Shown piece after piece: positions 12,351 to 26,600 of a DNA stretch of 64,000 nt. This stretch comes from Pomacea canaliculata (taxonomy: Eukaryota > Mollusca > Gastropoda > Architaenioglossa > Ampullariidae), in assembly GCF_003073045.1 (NCBI RefSeq), contig NC_037590.1, positions 1,390,016 through 1,454,015 of the forward strand, read 5' to 3'. Position 1 is the first letter of the stretch, and the number at the start of each line of letters is the position of its first letter. The position numbers were made by a program, and so were the translations under genes. A model generated the notes under the pieces. The model was not told where the DNA came from. It did not search any database and saw only the letters and a list, made by a program, of their open reading frames with translations.

Positions 12351-13892
12351 CCACTTTCAGAGGAGCCACATTGTCCTATGTATTTTGCATAATTTGTGCG
12401 CATAGAAAAAAAAAATCCCTTTTGTTGTACTCGAGTCACATGTTGCTAAGTCTTTAATTGTTGAGGGGAGAACAGTGGTGGAGGATCGTGAGCTTAGGCA
12501 TTATTGTACACAGCTTTCCACTACAAGATTATTTTAATGTGGGTGGTAAGAGATGCATTATAACAGTTAGCCATGTGCCCAGTTTGCTGGCCAATGTTCA
12601 CGTTTTGACAATAAAAAGCAAAAGCATTCTAACATTTCTGAATGGGCAATGGCGTTAATGTTGGGGAAAGAACATAGCAATCAACCCTGAAGCAAAATAC
12701 AGGAATAATAAAGTAAAAAACATTTAGTAACAATTCCAAGCACAGAAAAATCGAACTTTGAATTTTCTTACTAAAAATCTGCATGTGTGCATACATACAC
12801 TTTCAGACATGTTCATGGCTCATCAAAGCAACTGTAACCACACAATATTTTCAGTAAATCTCTGCATGCACAAACTTGTAGGGCACGCAAATAGCACCAT
12901 CTTTCCACTGAATAATCAAACAGGCTTTATATATCCATATAGATACACACATAGTCATGTAAGTTGTACATATTCTTGTGTAATCTTTGTAAACAGTGTA
13001 TGTTCTTTTTAAATCCAGTGAGCTCGCAACTTATTATCAGAATAACATGTCTTTGGTAGTACTTCAAAAAAAGCTTTTTTCTCGTATCATGCTTTGAGGC
13101 CACTGGAGTTTTTATTTATTTAAGTGGCTTACATTTAGTATTTCCCCCACCCCACAATGTTGGTCTTATCTGAAGCTGAGAATGGCACCCAAAGCTGTAT
13201 TCACTTTGTTTAGGTCTTCAGTAAAGAACTGGTTAAAAAGATAGACCTTCCTATCTACATAAGTTTATTTTTAGGAATCATTTCTTTTAAATTTATCACA
13301 AATGCATTTCAATATATCCTTGCCCAGTCATGTTAGCATTTATGTGGCTACAACTCTTACCTGTTTAATGCAAACACCATCACATGACAAGATTCCTGAA
13401 TATGGACCACCCTTATTTCCACTTTTCATATATACAGTCCTTAATTAAGATATGCTGGAGTGATGCAAAACCCACAAATTTTAAACATTTTGTGGAACTG
13501 ATGTCATTAAAAGTGATAGGATTTTAAAACCATAGCATTGGAGTTCTGTTGACTTGCTGAATTCTCTAAATCAGACACTAAAAATGTGCTCTCTGTTACA
13601 GAGTTTTACAAAATGTCATTTAAACTAGTAGCATGGTCAAAACTGACCAACTGCCAGAAATGCTTATGACAGAAATACAGATCTTAATAAGAACGTCTTA
13701 GAACCACAAGTTGACATTAGCGACACAACTTTCATACTTTTACATAAGAGTATCCGAGGTCAGCAAGGCAACCAGATAGTACGCAAAACAGATGTAAACA
13801 TGTGAAAACATGGATGATAACCACTATACAGCAGTCTTTCTGACCCAGTCTACACAGAAAATAAGCAGACGTTTTTCTGGAGTAGCAGGATG

Positions 13893-16800
13893 TCAGTGAG
13901 CTGTTGCACTAAGAAAAGCCAGGTGGCCTTTGGGGCACTTGTTAGCATAGTGTCCTTTCTCTCCACACTGAAACAGAAGTTTTCACATTAGCTGTTAATA
14001 TTCCTGTAATAATAATGTGAACTTACAACACACAGTATCATGACCAAGATAGATTGCACTCTCTGCACAGACCAATAATGATAAATGAAAGATAACAGCC
14101 AGTGGACAATATGGTATGTATAGGCACACTGAACAATTTAAAGATGAAGTACAAGAGTAGAACGTAAAGCAATGGATGAAGGTATGAAGGGATATAAACA
14201 GTGTAAGATGAAGCCATTATACATGATGGTTAGCATGACAGTATTGCCAGAGAGTTAAGAATAGTAATTCAGGGATAATACTTTATGAAAAGAAATGTTT
14301 TCAGAGAGCGTTTGAATGCAGCCTAGGAGTCAGAGTGGCGAATGTGATGTGGAAGAGGGTTCCAATGCTTATCAGCCCACAGAACGTCTGTTGTCCATAT
14401 GTGACTGTCTTTGTGGGAGGGAGGGATAGAATGCGTGAGTCTGATGAGGAGCCAAGGTTTTGGGTGGGAGTGGGGACAGACAAGATTTCAGAAAAGTCCA
14501 ACACTATCCACCCCTTACAATTCCACCACTGACTGCATGCACAGACACTATATACTTCACAAAAAAAAAAAAAAATAATTGTCTATCATAAAAATGTATG
14601 TAAAAATACACTTTAACAAGCAACAAACTGTTCTACATTTAGGCCATACTATGTTATATTCCTTTAAACAACTTATCAACATACCCTCTACTGCTTTTTC
14701 AAAAAATATTTCTGAACTAGGCAACTGGTGATTTATTTTTTATAAAGGAAGTAATACAAATGGCACTTTTGTAAACTTTTCCAGATGTGAATGAAAATGA
14801 GTTGTTGCTGTAGTAACAGAATCGCCCTGCCACACAAAACCTATGAGGAATACATGAAGCATTTTCTCATGTGAGGAAACCATTTCCTTTCTGTGGCTAC
14901 ACCAGTAAATATTACGGTAGTGATTTATGGGAAATAATGTAATCTTAATTAAGTGAAGTAACCTGTAGAAAAATGTTAATTTTTTTTCAAATGCATTTAT
15001 TTTCTCTATACCATTAACCATTCACAAATAAAAAAACAAAACAAACAAAAGACAGTGCACATTTGTTAGTTGCAACAAGGCAAGTTGCCATCTGTGACAA
15101 GGGGATAGTACCATTTTACTCACCTTAAAGCATGTCACTTGATCCAGAGGTCGCCTTCCTTCTGCTGTTTCCTGAGTGCCAGACTTTATTACAAAAAAAT
15201 AAAAGCATCAACATGGCTCATTATGGCAAGTGTTTTCTTTATTATCATTAATAATACAGTGGAACCTCGACTAACAACCATAATCCGTTCTGGAAAGTTG
15301 GTCGGTACCTTGTTGGAACCAGCTGCCTCCCCATGCCTTGTGACACTGTGGATGCCTGTCCTGCCTAAACTGGCTTTGAAAACAAAATCACTCGCAGCAC
15401 TTGTCCCTTGGGTTTTCTTCTGCAAATCTTCGTAGATTTGCAGTGCCTTCTCACAAAAGCTAATATCTTCTAAGTGTTTCTTGTTTCTATACACAAGCAA
15501 CAACTTTTCTATTTCTTCCATTATTTGATGGGGCACGCTGTTCTTTCTCTGCACGTGGCATCTGTTTACAGGGCTGGCTGCTTGCCGTAATATAGCCTTA
15601 GTTGCTGACACGGCGTAAAACACCAATTTCCCCCCCCCCCCATTATTTGATGCCTTTGCTTTGTTAAGGTACATGTACTCACTCCTTTCAAAACATTAGC
15701 TTCTTTAAGCTGCTCCTTTCGCTTTAAAATTGTCGAGATTATCGACTTCGACATGCCGTATTTGGCAGTGATATCCAACACACGCATACCTCCTTCATAC
15801 TTTGAAATCATTTCCTTTTTCAACTGTTGGCCTCTTCCTTTTCATTACCTTGCTACTATTGCTTTTAATCTTCTTTGGAGCCATGATTGAGGGCTATATT
15901 ATTAAAATAAAGCACAAAAATCACTAAATAAGAAGGATGCGCACAAATAAAGATAATGAATGACCAATCATAAATGTGCCTCAAGCGCGAATGATGCTTG
16001 GTCTGAGATGCTGGTCGGTCACGTGTGAGTGACGTGGCTGCTCGATATGCGAATTTTGTTCAGTATTCGGCGCAAATTTTAACGAAATTTTTGGTTGTTA
16101 TCCGAAATGTTCGCTATCAAATGCGTTCGCTAGCTTAGGTTCCACTGTAATAATAAATGCAAAATTTTTAAAGCACATACTCATTCCTAAGGACCATGCT
16201 CTTAGCGCCTAAGAACAAGAACGAAACATGGACAGCAGCAAGGGACAGGAAAACAACAAATAACATATGAACTATAAAAGAATAAACAACAGTACTAATG
16301 AAAAATAAAATGAAATACAGAAAACGCAAAGAGGAACCAAATAACAAGAACAAGAACTCAAGGTTATAACAAAAGATATAAGGGTGTGAAAAAGGATTGG
16401 CATAAAGACAATTTCTTTTAACGATTTCTTTTGGCTTAACAGGAAAATACAAACACTAGGCATTAGAACCTCATCTATTTTGTATTTATTTTCTGCAATT
16501 TTTAAATGCCTCTCATATTTCAAACATCATAAAAAAATAATCTAGTTTTGGCCTCAATATGACATGTTACGTGTACATGCCCATGTATAGTGTCTCTGAC
16601 TTAAATTAGCATTACTAGTCCACTGACACCAAACACTGATAGCTACAAACTCACCTGTGATTCCTGCCTGCTCTGCACAAGAAGGTTCCATGCCATAGGC
16701 TGAATTGGACGTGGACAGTGCAAAGCTTTGTGACCTGCTTCACCACACATATGACATACAATGGCTGCTTTTTTTGCTTGTTGCTGTGGGTCAGGGGCTG

Positions 16801-19800
16801 GAATGTCAAAGCTTGGACTGGAAATGAAATTTGCCAAAGAGTTTCTTGCTACATCTGAAGATAATCCATTTACATTAAAGTTCACAAGAAAATTTCTAAA
16901 TTCATGGGTTAAAAAATTCTACTTTTGCTTCCGACTCTAAAAAGATCTCGTCTTATCTTCCTGACTCTCTAAAGAGATCTCTTGGCCTATCTTCCTGACT
17001 AAATATAAGCATAACTAGCTCTCCATCTGGTAGTAGTCCAAGTTTTACAAGTTCTTCTCATTTGAAATTAATCATGAGCAGCAACAATCTTCAAAAAGCC
17101 TACTATCTGTAAACATCGCCAGTTAGCAAGAGAATTCTCATGTCTAAGTCTTTCACAAGATTCTCTGTAAATTTCAAAAAAGCTGTTTTCTTACTGGACG
17201 TATTTACAGTCAGGTCCATCAAGACAAAATCCATTTAGGAAACATTGGCAGATGACTCTTCGCACATGTCGGTTCTTGCAGTTTGGCCCTGAATAAAAGT
17301 AACATACTTTTTAAACAGAAAAAATGTAAACAGGCAAAAATTGAAAGAAAAAGAATAAAACAATGATATTACTCTTCCCAATAAAACTAGTTTTTAGAAG
17401 AAATTTAGTTGGCTAATGTAGAAGAAGTGTGTGGAGGACGAGAGAACTGAACCATGCGTGTGCACATCTTCATAAAAAGTCTTTAGAATGATTGTTTTTT
17501 ACTTTGAGATTAAACTGAAAATGTGCGCTATTACATCTTTCTTTAAAAGAGTTTTTGTCCAAGTGATACATACTAAGTGACCCATTACATAATCATTTAG
17601 CTGAACTAACTACCTCAAATTCTATATAAAGCCTACTTACTGGAAACTTCTACATCAATCTGTTAGGATCTATTGCTTGCAAATTGTCAAGGGAGGGTAG
17701 AAGGTATGTGATGAAGAAACGATGCAACAATGCCCTTGTTAATGAGCATGAAGTTGTATACAAAAAAAAATTTTTACACAAACCATGTCGACAAAAACCC
17801 CGGTCATACCACGGGCAATCTTTGATTTTGTTTTCTGGATCAATGTGAAGAAACGGACATTCTTTGTTACTGCACTGACCTGAACAGAAAATCAGTATAA
17901 AGATGTAGGCAAAGTGAAAACAATAATAAGGCTTACAAAAATTCAAGCCTGAATACACATGCACACTTGAATTAGATTAATGCTGAGCATAATATGCAAC
18001 ACTCACCAAATTTGGAAAAGAAATAGCACTCTGGCATTTTGGACATGTCATACTCATGAAGAAACTCGCAGTCATCTCCCTTTTTACAGAGGCCTCGTAG
18101 CCAATGTTTGCAGACTACTGTCCGATCACCTTTGACATGGCGAAAAGGGCAGGCTGTACCCTTATTACACACTGATGAGAGGAAGAATGTGCAGATGGCT
18201 GACCCAGACTCTGGAAAAAAAAAAAAAAATCACAGCCACCAAACTCGAGCCTTTTCATAAAATTGTATATGCTGAATCAGGAGATGCTAACTCTCCTCGT
18301 GAGCTTATCTCAAGTTAAAACTTTCAAAGGTCATTTTATTCATGTCTGTCTTGGTCAATAAAATTATAAGACATTACATCCTACTTTTCCTAGTAGACTG
18401 AACAAGTGAAAGCATCAGTACCCAACTTCATCCAGCCTGATTTCTGCTAAAACTATTTTGCTGTGAACATTTGATCTATGGCTTTATTTAAAATAAACTT
18501 ATTTATGTGTGGTGTCAGTGTAGAAAACCAGTGTATATTTGATGCCTCTTTTCGCCAATTTGTCAAGTTCAAAGCTCATGTTAAATGGAGCCACGTTTCA
18601 AGCGAAGCTGACACACAACTCCCTTACTTGCTCTCTTTTCTTTCCATTGGTCCCTTCCTGTCCTTTTTTTCTCTCATAGGATAACCTCTCTGATTATGAC
18701 ATAATTTTGTACTGTTTAGTAGATGCATGTCAAAATTTCTTCTATGCATAACTTTTTTTATTTTAGACATTGATAACATTTGCCAACCAAACACAGCATA
18801 CTATTGTCCTTGAGACAAAAAAGAATATTGGTGCCAAATTTGGTGAGGATCAGAGAAAAGATGTAGATTTGCATAGGTTTTATACACATAGCTATACTCT
18901 ATTAATATAAGGTATTTTACTTGGCGCTTCTGTTGTAAGGGAAGGATTTATAATTATTATTGTGTTGTGCAAAAGTCAATAAACACAATGATAAAAGGCC
19001 ACTCACTTTAAACCACTGTATACAAGTACCAGCAGCAACCAATATATCTGATATGCATTTGCCTTTAATTTCTGCCATTAATTCTTCCAGCTCTGATGTC
19101 ATTGTCAACTTTTATTCTATGGCTCTATTTCAGTCAAACTTATTCATATGTAGTGCCCGTGTAAGAATACAGAGTTAAATACTTGTTCTCTTGATGTGCC
19201 TTCCCTGACTTGACAGGTTGACAGCTTATGTTCAGCAACAGGGGTATGTTTTGAGTTAAGGGGATGACAAAACTGCTGTGATGCTACCTGCCATGCAGCT
19301 CTCTTGCTTGCTCGCGTGCTCCTTAGCTCTCACATTCCTCTCTCTCGCTAATTCCAGAACTTGCATGCTTATCAGACCCTCTCCCTCACATTTTCTCTCT
19401 GTGAATGCACTGTTCATTTGTTCCCCCATCCCTTCCTCCCCTTCTTTACTTTCCTGTCTCTCATCTAAACTGTAAAAAAAGATTCTTATTTTGTTTTGTC
19501 CATATTTGTTCTGTACAGAAGACTTACAATTTCTTTTCTGTAGTATTTTATCATGTGGAACCTCTGGTAACAGCTTAGGAGAAAATAAACATGCTCTAGA
19601 ACATCATAAAGCTACCTGATCTATGGACTGCATTGTAACTGAAAAGAATATTCTTACTAAATTTCGTGCAGATCAAACAAACTGTATGAATTTGCTGTCC
19701 ACCCACCCACCAATCCCAAACACACAGTTTTATTTATACGATACATAGTTAATTTATTATTATGAACAAAATAATAAAGGGAGGTTAAATACAATCTCAT

Positions 19801-20043
19801 ACTGGTTAATAAAAAGAATCTGAAACTTTTTCTCTCTCACTCCCTTAAATCAGCCGGATTGGTATTATCAATTTTATTTACAAGTGGAAGGAGTAGAACT
19901 AAAAGCATCGATGAGAAGAGAAAGAGAGAGAGATGCTTACTGTCCATGCCAGGAAAAGGTAAAGGAAGTGATCCAATTTGCTGATCAAGAGCAAATTCTA
20001 TATCAAATTTTATATCCGATACGGGTGCTACTAGCTCCTGCAT
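13893..20043 (-). CDS. CPSF4: Cleavage and polyadenylation specificity factor subunit 4 (CPSF30)
   Basis: Seven coding exons: 20043-19941, 18210-18007, 17879-17784, 17288-17195, 16817-16655, 15171-15124 and 13967-13893. They give 783 nt (260 residues); human CPSF4 is about 269. Five CCCH fingers (C-x7-C-x5-C-x3-H, the third C-x8-C) sit at residues 41-59, 68-86, 96-114, 124-142 and 148-166. Two CCHC knuckles follow at 187-200 and 234-247, then the family ending GHLAFLS. The protein is the RNA-binding zinc-finger subunit of nuclear CPSF, which recognises the AAUAAA signal with WDR33. The start MQELVAPVSDIKFD matches the family N-terminus; an in-frame ATG five codons upstream (20058) is less likely. 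Splice sites are GT-AG with consistent phases. Intron 5 carries the Tigger element. The first knuckle is extra compared with the single one in vertebrates. Confidence 0.97.
15257..16147 (-). mobile_element. Tigger/pogo-type DNA transposon remnant
   Basis: The ends are CAGTGGAACCTCGACTAAC and the inverted match TTAGGTTCCACTG, flanked by TA on both sides (15255-15256, 16148-16149). On the minus strand from ATG 15884-15882 it encodes a broken CENP-B/Tigger-like N-terminus: a basic MAPKKIKSN start, a frameshift, then the helix-turn-helix segment MISKYEGGMRVLDITAKYGM. A second DNA-binding part (EKLLLVYRNKKHLEDISFCE) follows after a SINE insertion. The DDE catalytic part is missing, so this is an internally deleted, dead copy. 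It lies in CPSF4 intron 5, in the same orientation as CPSF4. Confidence 0.9.
15531..15641 (+). mobile_element. 5'-truncated SINE nested in Tigger, copy 2
   Basis: It is flanked by an 11-bp duplication ATTATTTGATG at 15520-15530 and 15642-15652. It begins inside the SINE at GGGCACGCTG and ends in a C-run. The duplicated sequence belongs to the Tigger coding region, so the SINE inserted after the Tigger element. 5' truncation with a target duplication is the mark of LINE-driven retrotransposition. Confidence 0.93.
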
Positions 20044-20652
20044 TTTGGTTTTGTGCACTCACAAAACTATGGCACAGTAATACGAGTAACAGCGTTCTCA
20101 GTCTCACAGGAAGTGCTTGTAGCTAGTTCCTGTCATGCGCTGAAGGCAATGTTCCCAAACTTAAAAAATGTTGCCATATCCATGCTTCCTTGTTTTCGGA
20201 GTGCATGCTGAGAGAGGAAGACGATTTAATACTACCAATTTACCTTTCGAAACGTGCTATGTAACTTGTTTGATGACTTGAACATACATCATGGTGCCGT
20301 CAAGAGATGTATAAATGAATGAACATGACATTTTTTTTTATTTCGCGCTACTTTCGATTTGTCCTATTTTAGTATCTTTATTCTTGGTATCTGAAGATAA
20401 TTTCACAAACTGTTATACATCAGTTAACTATTTGATTTCAGCGAAATGGAGATTTTATTGTATAAAACTTCGTCATTTGTTTTTTTCAAAATATTCGATA
20501 GATATTGATCGTGCTGCATGAACTTTTAACTCGATAGAGTCGTCTGCTCTAGTGTGAGCAGAACATGCGGCGATCGGACTATGCGTTTTGTGTTGGTTGA
20601 TTATTTTTAGGGCGACTCAGTGATTTTTACATTAATTTTAAAGTTTTGAAAC
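20044..20652. promoter_or_regulatory. Putative bidirectional promoter CPSF4 / arrestin B
   Basis: Only 609 bp separate the start codons of CPSF4 (minus) and arrestin paralogue B (plus), so both 5' UTRs and promoters must share or abut this stretch unless further 5' exons exist. No clear TATA box was identified. The segment 20500-20600 has more CG dinucleotides than its flanks (for example TCGATAGAGTCG and GCGGCGATCGG). Confidence 0.5.
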
Positions 20653-23600
20653 ATGAACCAGCTGTTTATTCGGTCGGACAAAGGGGAGTATCTTCCAGGA
20701 GAGTTTGTTTGTGGGTGAGTATAAATTATAATGCATGCCATGGGGTTGACTGATTTCTCTCGTACTTACGTGTGAGTGTGCGAGTGTTTAATTCCCTTCT
20801 CATGGTGAAATACACTTAATGTAAAATAATGCTTACGTCTGAGATTACACAGTAGCAATGGCAGGCAGTTGCACACAATGAGTACAAAATTTTCAATTTT
20901 TAGTATTTAATTATTTTTTGTTTAACCATTCTTCCAGCTTAATTATAGTCCGCTAAAAGTGCATGTCTATGAGTGATGGAAAAATAGTTCTGTAAACGTT
21001 TGTTAAAACAGCGCTGTGTACCTGGACATTAATGCTCCAACAGAAGGCCATGGCGTGCAGGTATCTTTCCAAGGAGAGGAATCAGGTGTGTTGCACCAGA
21101 TCAGAATCGAAATGTTTAGCCACTGTATTCCAACTTCTAGACAACTGCTAGCCAGTGTTTGATATGTGTGAACCAGATATAATATTAAACAGATTTGAGA
21201 TACTACAATGTATGAAACGGATCTGTGATACTACAATATGAGATTGATTTTGAGATACTTAAATGAATTAATTTTATATACCATATATATTCCAAACTCC
21301 TGAAAATATGAAGCGCATGTAGTAAGTTCCGGAAAAAGGGTAGATCTTTGATTATTTCATGTTTGAAATTTTGTATTTCTATATTGTCAACTTTGCATCA
21401 TTTGCATATTGTTATATTTCATTGGCACATGCAGATGTCTAAAGGAATGGACAGTTTTGTGATTGGGAGAGTTGAGCTGTTAAGTTTTGGGAGTTTTTTT
21501 TGAGTAAAAAACAAAATTTGAAAAATAAAGATATTAATGGGATCTTAGTTATTCTTAACTGGAAAACAGCTCGATGGATGTACTCAGATTGATAGTGAAG
21601 GTTCAATCTTCTGAGTGCAAATGTCATCAATCATTGCTTAGTTTTGATCAGTTCCTTTAATAGTGAGAGGAATGAAAGATTCCTCATGGAATACCTGTCG
21701 TTTGGGCTCATAGCTACTTTGTTGGTGAGGCCAGTTTAAAGACTGCTAAATTTCTTGTTCACCTTGTCACACTTGGAGACCAGGTCTTGGATTGAATCAC
21801 TTGCAGAGCATCTGTAAACAGGCCTTGAAGTGGAGGAGCAATAGCAACAGCCAGTGCCCTCAGTTCCTGAAGGAGCGTAGAGCTCTGTAGGTTTTGGCTC
21901 TAAGATCCCCACAGGAGACTACTAGGCATGACTCAGTGTGTAGCTTCCAGTTTACTGTAGGTAACTATTAGATTTTAAGCCTGTTGTGCCTTTAGGAGAT
22001 AATTTCTGGACAATGCACAACAGGCTAAATCTAATGTCTTCTCCAGACAGATGAAGGTAGCTGTCTGATGTCTGAGGTAGTCTTCAATCTGTGAATATGT
22101 TTATGCTATTTGGTTGTTGCTGCTTGGTGTTGTGGTTAATTAGTGTGACGTGTGGCTTAATGCCTTTGTCTTTAACACTCTGGATTTACTTACCCTCAGC
22201 TGGATGATGGACAGCATGCCCTTTGAGCACAGAGAGTATTATTTGCTTGGGTGGTCACTTAGACTTCAAATGTTTATCATATAATGAACCTATCCTTGGA
22301 TAAATGAGGTTACTTCTTTTGTTGGTAGCAACTTATTTGACCGCTTATGACATCTAATATTTGTGGCTTTTAGTGTGTTGTGAGTTACAAGTGAATGGAC
22401 TGAGGACGAACGTGCAGGCTAAACAAGAGTATGTGGATTACTGTCACACTGATCTCTTCACACAAAATGGTGGGTAACATTGAGGCTGAACTGATACATT
22501 TAGAATGTTAATGCACGAGGTAAGACTAGTACCTTATTATAATTTTGAAACAGCTTTTCCTGCACATGCAGGTTATGAGAGACATGAATGCACTGTGCTG
22601 TTGTAGCTGTGTGTAAATGGTGTTAATGTGCTAATGAATATGACTCAGTGCATCTTGAAACTGAAACTCTCTTATCAAGAGATTTTAAAATAAGATGCTA
22701 TTTAACTGAGCAGGAAGCACATAGCAGTTGAAGGAGGGGGATTGAACTGACGGCTTATAACCCAAGTAGCAGACTTTCTGCTATACAGCTGTTCAAGGAG
22801 TGGGAACGGATTCTCTTTATACTATCAATTATTCTCCCTACTCGTTCCCTTTCCACCAGCCAAGTCACCATCACTATTGATAAAGACCACTGCAATTCCA
22901 ACGCTCATAGCTTACCTTATCGTCATTTTTCAGCATTGATTTATGTTAGGTCCATCAGCATTTGATATCAGAATATTGGACATTAAATACAGCAAAAGCA
23001 AGAGCTGTTTATCTTTGTGCTTGCCATTTACAATTAAAATTATTGCCTTTTTTTTTTTCCATTAGAGCCCTTTGCCTGTGGCAGTTACTGCTTCCCATTC
23101 AGATTACGGCTACCACACCAGATTCCAGGTTGTGAGAAACATGGAACTTGTATAATGTATGGTAAAACTGATGAAAAAAAAGGAAGCTCACCATTTCAAT
23201 ATCACTATTCAAGAATGATCCTAGCAAAAAACATATTTGAAATTCACTGTTTCATAAATCAACCCTATAAAATCCAGCATCTGAAAAATGTCTTTATTAA
23301 AGAGAATTCTTATTTTGTATTTAAATAATACTGTTTTGCTAATGGACTATATGTGTAGACATTTTTGATTTACTATTTACTAGCCAGGATCCTTATTAAT
23401 ATATTTCCCTTCTTTCCAGGGACTTTTAAGACCACCTGCATTGAAACATCTTTTGCATGGTCAGCCTGTGTGATGTATCAGCTGCATGCTAACATTGCAG
23501 GTGCAGAGACTATGAAGGTGAGTTTGAAAATATCTACACAAATTCAGGTCTACAGAACAATTCTGCTTAATTAAATGGTATTAGCAAACACTTTTGTGTT

Positions 23601-26600
23601 TCAAAGATGAATAGTGGCGGCTGCATCCTCTTACCAGCACACACATACTCAGGTGTGTAGATATGCTATGGTACGTAGATATACCATGTATAGACATGCT
23701 GTGTGTGCAAAATTGTGTGAATTTGAATTCAGGTTTGTCCACAAACGTGCATTTACCTGGTGAACCATTTTAGAAGAGAACACAATTTCAGGTTTCACAA
23801 GATATTGTGGTGACTGCTGTGACACCAGAGAATCTACGAGACAATCATTTGACAAGAGCACATGAAATTGTTTTTGTGCCATCAAGAAGACTATTTGGTC
23901 AGAAGATGCATGTCACACTTAAGTAAGATACAATCTTTGTCAGTTATTAGTAATGATTTTCCATATAGCAGATATTGTTAAACAAAGCGGTCTTTGCCAG
24001 GTTGATTAGTAAAGAATTTCTTAAATTTTTTTGTATTCTTTACTGTCTGCCAGTGTATTAATGCAAATTACACAAATGTTATCTTCAATTTCAATTTAAG
24101 TAAACGTATTTTATTAGAAAATGTCAGACAATTTCAGCAGTTTTTTAATGCTGAAATTACTCGGCTTTCACTAATATAGTTATTGTAATGCCTTTTCCAG
24201 AATCACAAGCAGACACTGCTTGTTATTCTGAAATATTTTGGCAATAATTTCTCCTGTTTTCTGTACATTTTTTCCATCAAAGTGAACCTGATATTACATT
24301 TTCATTCAGTAGATGTTACTTGTGTACTGAATATTTCATCTAACCAGCTTTATAGCATTATGGATTTACTAAAATGGTTTGTACACATCTTCATAAACTC
24401 CTTTTCTTTCTTTTCTCTTTGATGGCTTTTCTTTAACAGACTGATAAAGAACTTTCTTAAAACTGGAGAAAATTTGCGGCTTCGTATGATTTTCACTCAT
24501 GGCAATCAGACAGCGATACATGGCTTCTCAATGAAGGTAAGGCCTTAGTGACAAGCAGCTATGTGCATTGGAAGATGAGTATTTATTGAGGGAAATCATA
24601 CTTGATCTTGAAATTTCATGAAGCATTCTAATTGCTTTGGTGCATTCTGTGAAAGAAATACTTTTCAAGGACTAATGCAATTTTTTGTTTAATAATTAGG
24701 TAAAGCTCAGTTACTTTCTACCTAAATAAGGATGACACTTTTGTTCTTGAGATACATGCCTACATGCACAGAAAGAGGACAACAACACAGATGTCAGGAT
24801 TATACATGGATATATTTATATTGTAAATACTTCAACCAATGGGAGAGTTGGGAACAGATGTTATTTAGGTGTATGTGTGTACAATTTTGACATTTTTTTA
24901 TCGACCTTAATCTGTGCAGGATTATGTTTATAGGGGTAGAGCTTGAGAACAGTCATTGAGATTTGGTGAAATGGGATCTTGCATAGTATTTAGAAGAAAG
25001 AAACTGCCCCTGCTAGTCTTTTTTGATTAATTTGTATAAAACAAAGTGGCTCCAAGATACTAATAGAATAAAGATAAATGTGGGAGAAGCAGACTTGTGA
25101 GAAGATAAATAAAAACATGAATAAATAAGTAGTACATGTATATAGAAATAAACCAAGAAATGAAAGAGTCCTCAGATATGTACAAGCTTCATGGGTTGTA
25201 AACCAGTGATGTATCCTACCTGAAACTAAGAGATGCTGAATGAAGGAAGAGAATTTTTGTGTACTGACTTAGCAATTCAATAAAACCAAGGACACATTTT
25301 TTCAGTGGTCAGTTGTTGGTTTTGTGGAGAGGATCTTGATTGTGGATAGGATTTGGTATTGGGTTTGTGTTAGAGGTAGGGACAACATGGGATTAAGGTA
25401 CATCAGTGGTTAGTGCATGGCACACTAGCTAGTTTACTATCTGTGTGTGTGTGCAGCATACTTTCCCCAGTTGACCCAGCTGGTGACTAAGAATGGGTTT
25501 TTGGGAAAGGAAGGTAGTGAGGGAACAAAACAATAGATTCATGTATAAGTAATAAACATTAAATATTAAAGAAAAGAGGGTAAAATAACCCACCCTCTTC
25601 CAGTTAATTACAACACTTGGCATATCAGGCTATTTCTAAAACTAAAACATAACCTCATGCTCTAAAAGCTTTCAGATAAAATATAAAAATGAGGTTAATT
25701 ATGCAAGTAATAGTCCAGATATGGTATTTATACAACTCTTAAAGTCATAAACCAACAGACTGTTAACATGAAGGTACAGTAGCTGAACAAAATTACACTC
25801 TGGACTGTGTATAGCAAATAAAAGGATAGTCTTAAATTTAGGAGCAATGCAACTTAAGGGATCTAGCAATAAGTAAAGTACACCTCTGCTACAGACCTGG
25901 CAGGCCTCAAAGAATGACAAATGGAAGGGGACACCATTAACAGTAACTAACCCCTGCAGCTTCACAGAGCAGTGAGCATCCTCCCACACTTACCCTAACT
26001 CATTGCCTTCTTCACCCCTTTCATCCCCTTCCCCCATATTCCCCATCCCCTACAATGCCTTTAGGTTGAAGCACTTGTTTCTCTCAAACACAACATTAAG
26101 AACAAAGGCATTGGGGGGGAGAAGAGATGAGCTCTACCCTCACAAAATAAGCTATCCCCAAAATAAGTTCGGTCTCCAACACTTAACTTCCAATTGGACT
26201 ACATTAGCTTCTCTTTTTTGGAAAGTAGTGGGGTTTGGTTTAGGGAAACAGGGAGTGTTCTAGCTATACAAACTGTAGATCTCAGACATTTTTTGGGAGG
26301 CTGTAAAAGGGACATTTTAAAGGAAATGTTTGGTTTTGAACTGAGGCTTCAAAAGAATCAGGGATGTCACTGGTATGCAAGTATAGTTACGTAAAAATTC
26401 AAGACTTTTCCTTTGTATGTAAACAGCTGCTTCAGACTCTGACACTGACAGTCCCATCAAAATCCAAGATAAAGGAGGTACCAGGTGTGGCCGATAAGAA
26501 AGTGACAGTCATAAGAGAAGTTGCTGGTATGATGCCATCAGGAGCCTATAATGTTGGGTATGTCTTTTGGTTATATTAGACTGGTATGTGACATTATGGA

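Larger units (their letters stand above)
8849..13892. other. Gene-free interval between arrestin A and CPSF4
   Basis: This stretch holds the upstream side of arrestin paralogue A (from 8849) and the downstream or 3'-UTR side of CPSF4 (below 13893). No convincing exon was found in either strand. It includes a GC-richer segment at about 10450-12350, listed separately. The rest is AT-rich with poly-A/T runs. Confidence 0.6.

Noticed and set aside
14300-14530. Possible dispersed repeat resembling 53060-53590
   Set aside because: The resemblance is limited to short phrases (GGAAGAGG, GAGTTCCA-like) and could not be aligned convincingly by eye.
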